This document shows, one piece after another, positions 60,137-64,000 of a DNA stretch of 64,000 bases; within the stretch, counting starts at the first letter, position 1; the number at the start of each line of letters is the position of its first letter. The notes below the pieces were generated by a model. That model did no database searches, was not told the DNA's origin, and saw nothing but the letters and a program-made list of their open reading frames with translations. The position numbers and the translations under genes are program-made. This DNA comes from Ensifer adhaerens (lineage in GTDB: Bacteria > Pseudomonadota > Alphaproteobacteria > Rhizobiales > Rhizobiaceae), in the NCBI RefSeq assembly GCF_002007205.1, contig NZ_LAZS01000005.1:744001-808000 (forward strand). The letters run 5' to 3'.

Positions 60137-61528
60137 TCAGGCCGGGCTGATCATCGTTTCGGGACGAACGACCGCGTCGAACTCTTCGTTCGTCACATAG
60201 CCGCCGCCGACGGCTTCTTCGCGCAGCGTCGTGCCGTTCTTGTGGGCGGTCTTGGCGATCTTGGCGGCGTTGTCGTAGCCGATCTTCGGGGCAAGGGCCG
60301 TTACCAGCATCAGCGAGCGGTCGAGCGCCGCCTTGATGTTGTCTTCGCGTGCCTCGATGCCGACGACGCAGTTGTCGGTGAAGGAGACGGCGGCATCGGC
60401 GAGCAGCTGCACCGACTGCAGGAAGTTGTAGGCCATCAGCGGGTTGAAGACGTTGAGCTCGAAATGGCCCTGGCTGCCGGCGAAGGTGAGTGCGGCGTGG
60501 TTGCCGAACACCTGGACGCAGACCTGGGTGAGCGCTTCGCACTGGGTCGGGTTGACCTTGCCGGGCATGATCGATGAGCCAGGCTCGTTTTCCGGCAGCG
60601 ACAGTTCGCCAAGGCCCGAGCGCGGGCCGGAGCCGAGGAAACGGATGTCGTTGGCGATCTTGAAGAGGGCGGCGGCCGTCGCGTTGATCGCGCCGTGGCT
60701 GAAGACCATGGAATCATGGGCGGCGAGCGCTTCGAACTTGTTCGGCGCCGAGGTGAAGGCAATGCCGGTGATCTTGGCGATCTCTTCGGCAACCTTCTCG
60801 GCAAAGCCGACTGGAGCGTTGAGGCCGGTACCGACGGCCGTGCCGCCCTGGGCGAGTTCGCAAAGGCCCGGCAGCGTCATTTCGATGCGCTTGATCGAGG
60901 AGGCGACCTGGGCGGCGTAGCCGGAGAATTCCTGGCCGAGCGTCAGCGGCGTTGCATCCTGGGTGTGGGTACGGCCGATCTTGATGATGTGGTCGAAGGC
61001 CTTGACCTTGGCTTCCAGCGCCTTGTGCAGGTGCTTCAGCGCCGGCAGCAGGTCATGGATGACGCGCTCGGCGCAGGCGATGTGCATGGCCGTCGGATAG
61101 GTGTCGTTCGACGACTGGCTCATGTTGACGTGGTCGTTCGGATGCACCGGCTTCTTCGAGCCCATGACGCCGCCCAGGAGTTCGATGGCGCGGTTCGAGA
61201 TCACCTCGTTGGCGTTCATGTTCGACTGGGTGCCGGAGCCGGTCTGCCAGACGACGAGCGGGAAGTGGTCGTTGAGCTTGCCGTCGATGACTTCCTGGGA
61301 AGCCTTGACGATGGCATCGGCGACACCCGAATCCAGGCGGCCGAGCGCCTGGTTGGTGCGGGCGGCGGCCTGCTTGACGATGCCGAGCGCCCGGACGATC
61401 GAGGCCGGCTGTTTTTCCCAGCCGATCTTGAAGTTGCCGAGCGAACGCTGGGCCTGGGCGCCCCAATAGCGGTCGTTAGCCACTTCGATGGGGCCGAACG
61501 TATCTGTTTCCGTGCGCGTCGATGTCAT
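60137..61528 (-). CDS. fumC: Class II fumarate hydratase
   Basis: 463 residues from the ATG at 61528. The TCA-cycle enzyme converts fumarate to malate without an Fe-S cluster. [52 protein letters not shown] and the superfamily signature [16 protein letters not shown] are intact; the catalytic His and Ser are present. Length matches E. coli FumC. It is monocistronic and diverges from the L,D-transpeptidase gene. Confidence 0.98.
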   Translation of the reverse strand: MTSTRTETDTFGPIEVANDRYWGAQAQRSLGNFKIGWEKQPASIVRALGIVKQAAARTNQALGRLDSGVADAIVKASQEVIDGKLNDHFPLVVWQTGSGTQSNMNANEVISNRAIELLGGVMGSKKPVHPNDHVNMSQSSNDTYPTAMHIACAERVIHDLLPALKHLHKALEAKVKAFDHIIKIGRTHTQDATPLTLGQEFSGYAAQVASSIKRIEMTLPGLCELAQGGTAVGTGLNAPVGFAEKVAEEIAKITGIAFTSAPNKFEALAAHDSMVFSHGAINATAAALFKIANDIRFLGSGPRSGLGELSLPENEPGSSIMPGKVNPTQCEALTQVCVQVFGNHAALTFAGSQGHFELNVFNPLMAYNFLQSVQLLADAAVSFTDNCVVGIEAREDNIKAALDRSLMLVTALAPKIGYDNAAKIAKTAHKNGTTLREEAVGGGYVTNEEFDAVVRPETMISPA

Positions 61529-62038
61529 CGTGATACCTGCCTTGATCATGCGGTTCATGAAGCCTGGGCGAGGGGCCGTTTGGCTGATCTCTCCAGGGTG
61601 CCGGGCCTCTCTCTGCCCCGACGGCCGGAGCTTGTAAAGGGGCGCGCCATGGCTGGCTATGCTACAATCGTTTGAAACCCCATGGCGCGTCGGGATGCGC
61701 GCGCAGCCATGGTGATTCGGCCTCTGCCGGGCTCGTCGGGCCGTTGTGATGTTTCAGTCACAGACGCGATCTTCTTTTCCCGCGCCTGTCGTCGGCCACT
61801 GCCGGCATGAACGCGTCCGCTGAAATAAAATCCATTGGGATCAAATTTTTATGACCGCCCGAACGTCTTGCAAATGAGGCGTTCAGGAGATTTCGCAGCG
61901 AGGTTTAAGGACGATCGGTTTCGGCGCGTTTCCTTTTCATTCACCATCCTTTTCTATAACTTTTAGCGCACGAGGGCGTGGCGAGAATCTGGCTTCAGCC
62001 GAATTCGGCGACAACGCGATACGGGGACGTAGTTTCAT
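61529..62038. other. Divergent intergenic stretch between fumC and the transpeptidase gene
   Basis: About 510 bases with no ORF I can support. GCGCGCCATGG (61642-61652) and CCATGGCGCG (61680-61689) form an inverted repeat with 10-base arms around a TATGCTACAAT -10-like box at 61658-61668. A more AT-rich block around 61825-61855 and another at 61940-61965 probably hold the transpeptidase promoter. Confidence 0.45.
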
Positions 62039-63925
62039 ATGAGAGTTCTTAAGACGGCAGCGATCGTAGCGCTCATGAGCGGCTGTGCGATCGCGACCAT
62101 GGACGCGCGGCCGGCTTCGGCCTTCACGTTCGGCGATTTCATTCGGGCGGGCAGAAAGAAGCCCGAGGCGCAGGTGCAGCCGACCCAGCCGCTCCCCGGT
62201 GTCGGCACGATGGCTGACCCGCAGCAGGCGGCCAGGCCGCTGCCGAAGATCACCGGCCCGAAATACTATACCTACAAGGCCGAACCGCTGCGCCGGATTT
62301 CAACCGACAAGCTGCTCGATCCTGTCGTTACCGGTTCCGTGCGCAACGATGCGCTGCCGCCGATGCTGCGCACGCCGCTTGCCGACGCGCGGCAGTTCCT
62401 TCCCGGGATCAACGTGCGGACCTCGGGCGATGTCGCAAAAGCGGTCGAAGCCCATTACGGCGCCCGCATGGACTACATCTGGATCGGCGCCGAAGGCGTC
62501 AACGCCAAGGCGAAGGCGGCGGTCGCCGTTCTTGCCGACGCGGCCAAGGTCGGTCTCGACCCGCAGGACTACGCCGTCAACGTGCCCTCCGATACGTTCG
62601 ATCGCGGCGACATGATCGCCCGCGAAAAGGAGCTGGTACAGTTCGAGATCGCGCTTTCGGCAGCAGCGCTCAGCTACGTGCAGGATACCGTGCGCGGCCG
62701 CATCGATCCGAACAAAATCTCCGGCTACCACGACTTCAAGCGCAAGACGGTCGAGCTGTTGCCGCTTCTCGACAAGATGTCGACGAGCAGCGACATGACC
62801 GCGCTTCTCAATGAGCAGAACCCGAAGAGCGCGCAATTTGCCGCTCTCTCCGCCGAACTGGTGAAGCTGCGCTCCGAGCAGAGCGTCGAGCAACGCGTCG
62901 AAATCGCGCCCGGCACGCTGCTGAAGCCGGGCCAGAGCAATCCTGAACTCGCGAATATCATCGCGGGTATCCGGCTCAAAGGCTCGGAAAAGCTGAAGAC
63001 CGATCATGCCACGGTTCTTGCCGCCTACCAGGGCACGCCGGAATACACGCCGGAGCTGGTTGCCGTGGTCGAGGCCTTCCAGCAGGAGCACGGGCTCAAG
63101 GCCGACGGCGTCGTCGGCCAGGCGTCGCTTCGCATCCTGACCGGCGGCGACACGATTGCCTCCAAGATCAACAAGCTCGAAATCGCCATGGAGCAGGCGC
63201 GCTGGCTGCCCGATGGCCTTGGCGACCGCTATGTTTTCATCAACCAGCCGGCCTTTACCGCCACCTATGCCGACAAGGGCGCGGAGCAGTTCTCCATGCG
63301 CGTCGTCGTCGGCTCGAAGGCGAACCAGACCTACTTCTTCCAGGACGAGATCCAGACGGTCGAGGTCAATCCCTATTGGGGCGTGCCGCAGTCGATCATC
63401 GTCAACGAGATGCTGCCGAAGCTCAGGAGCGATCCGAACTATCTCGACCGCATGGGCTACCAGGTCGAGGTTGGCGGCCGACCGGTGCCGTCGGCATCGG
63501 TGAACTGGAACGGCTCGACCGCTTCGGTCGCGGTGCGCCAGCCGCCGAGCAGCGACAATGCGCTCGGCGAGTTGAAGATCCTGTTCCCCAACAGCCACGC
63601 GATCTACATGCACGACACGCCGTCGAAGAGCTTCTTCAAGCGTGACAACCGCGCGCTCAGCCATGGCTGCGTGCGGCTTGCCGATCCGCGCCTGATGGCG
63701 GCGGCCGTGCTCGGCACGAGTGTCGACGATGTCGGCAAGGAGATCGCCGGCGGCCGCAACAAGGCGCTGCAGGTTCCGGTGAAGGTTCCGGTCTACGTCG
63801 CCTACTTCACGGCTTGGCCGAACAAGGACGGCGTCGTCGAGTACTTCAACGACGTCTATGAGCGCGACATGTACATGAACCGGGCCTTCGATGCGACGCG
63901 CGGCGCGCGCCGGGCGGAAGGATAA
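62039..63925 (+). CDS. YcbB-type L,D-transpeptidase
   Basis: 628 residues. A signal peptide (AAIVALMSGCAIATMDARPASA) is followed by a long N-terminal scaffold, a peptidoglycan-binding domain near residues 330-370 (VVEAFQQEHGLKADGVVGQASLRIL) and the YkuD catalytic domain. The active site is HAIYMHDTP...RALSHGCVRLADP, with the conserved Cys, His and Arg. It makes 3-3 crosslinks between diaminopimelates in peptidoglycan. Rhizobiales rely on 3-3 crosslinks for polar growth and have many such enzymes. It is followed by a strong terminator. Confidence 0.95.
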   Translation: MRVLKTAAIVALMSGCAIATMDARPASAFTFGDFIRAGRKKPEAQVQPTQPLPGVGTMADPQQAARPLPKITGPKYYTYKAEPLRRISTDKLLDPVVTGSVRNDALPPMLRTPLADARQFLPGINVRTSGDVAKAVEAHYGARMDYIWIGAEGVNAKAKAAVAVLADAAKVGLDPQDYAVNVPSDTFDRGDMIAREKELVQFEIALSAAALSYVQDTVRGRIDPNKISGYHDFKRKTVELLPLLDKMSTSSDMTALLNEQNPKSAQFAALSAELVKLRSEQSVEQRVEIAPGTLLKPGQSNPELANIIAGIRLKGSEKLKTDHATVLAAYQGTPEYTPELVAVVEAFQQEHGLKADGVVGQASLRILTGGDTIASKINKLEIAMEQARWLPDGLGDRYVFINQPAFTATYADKGAEQFSMRVVVGSKANQTYFFQDEIQTVEVNPYWGVPQSIIVNEMLPKLRSDPNYLDRMGYQVEVGGRPVPSASVNWNGSTASVAVRQPPSSDNALGELKILFPNSHAIYMHDTPSKSFFKRDNRALSHGCVRLADPRLMAAAVLGTSVDDVGKEIAGGRNKALQVPVKVPVYVAYFTAWPNKDGVVEYFNDVYERDMYMNRAFDATRGARRAEG

Positions 63926-63927
63926 GC

Positions 63928-63960
63928 AAGAAAAAGGCCGCTTCGAGCGGCCTTTTTCTT
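63928..63960. terminator. Bidirectional terminator after the transpeptidase gene
   Basis: AAGAAAAAGGCCGCT-TCG-AGCGGCCTTTTTCTT. The A and T runs on either side would stop transcripts from both directions, consistent with a convergent gene entering from the right edge. Confidence 0.9.
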
Positions 63961-63965
63961 GTCTG

Positions 63966-64000
63966 CTATTTGGAAAACAGGCCCGAGACCAGATCCGGGG
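63966..64000 (-). CDS. C-terminal codons of a gene running off the right edge
   Basis: The minus strand reads PDLVSGLFSK and a TAG stop, five bases from the bidirectional terminator. The convergent terminator placement and the sensible ending support a gene, but only 11 codons are visible and no family can be named. Confidence 0.4.
   Translation of the reverse strand, partial: PDLVSGLFSK

Overview
This window reads as ordinary chromosome of a high-GC alphaproteobacterium of the order Rhizobiales, most likely Sinorhizobium/Ensifer or a close relative. The basis is UvrB with a long N-terminal extension, Usg, DUF1289, a TIGR02281-type aspartic protease, an MSMEG_1061-type PPOX protein, a fumC-moaA-mobAB neighbourhood with a polar amino acid ABC transporter, and several intergenic palindromic repeats of the kind scattered through Rhizobium and Sinorhizobium genomes. 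The species call is inference from gene content. I saw no rRNA, tRNA, CRISPR array, intact transposase or phage genes.

Layout. 0-3.2 kb: an imine-reductase-like gene cut by the left edge, diverging from an HxlR regulator, then two palindromic mosaic repeats and tyrS. 3.2-5.8 kb: a visibly AT-rich insert carrying a split AIPR-family (phage-resistance) gene, ending in a decayed second copy of the 3' end of uvrB. 5.8-9 kb: uvrB, whose C-terminal tail contains a palindromic repeat translated in frame. 9-14.1 kb: FecR-domain protein facing two linked class III nucleotide cyclase genes. 14.3-23 kb: acetyltransferase, small secreted and membrane proteins, TerC, thioesterase, chemoreceptor, barstar-like protein, a lipoprotein with three Kazal-like modules and an extensin-like lipoprotein. 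23.0 kb: a predicted two-hairpin small RNA with C-rich loops. 23.5-26.6 kb: a translationally coupled ArsR-YeeE-YeeE operon and an ABC exporter. 26.6-31.5 kb: membrane proteins, cobS diverging from cobT (cobalamin lower-ligand assembly), dgkA and an acetyltransferase.

31.5-43.2 kb: sensor histidine kinase; a group of DNA-related genes (SNase-like, overlapping uracil-DNA glycosylase, Lrp-type regulator, AlkD-like); a hydroxyisobutyrate-dehydrogenase-like enzyme; an EamA transporter; a methyltransferase; usg; and an amino acid ABC operon with no ATPase gene nearby. 43.5-48.6 kb: a repeat-rich OmpA protein, a deacetylase-like protein and a Sel1-repeat protein. 48.6-55.7 kb: eamA-mobA-mobB operon, a second chemoreceptor, moaA and DUF971. 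The molybdenum cofactor genes are therefore gathered within about 7 kb. 55.8-64 kb: MarR regulator diverging from an alpha/beta hydrolase across a perfect palindrome, PPOX protein, M15 peptidase, diguanylate cyclase, fumC, an L,D-transpeptidase, and the last codons of a gene that runs off the right edge.

Most of the window is housekeeping or ordinary accessory sequence. The parts most worth a second look are the AIPR insert with its duplicated uvrB tail, the predicted small RNA at 23.0 kb, and the repeat translated inside uvrB. Start codons were chosen by hand from ribosome-binding sites, signal peptides and family length. Very long open frames opposite uvrB, the cyclases and the OmpA gene are GC-driven shadows and are left out.
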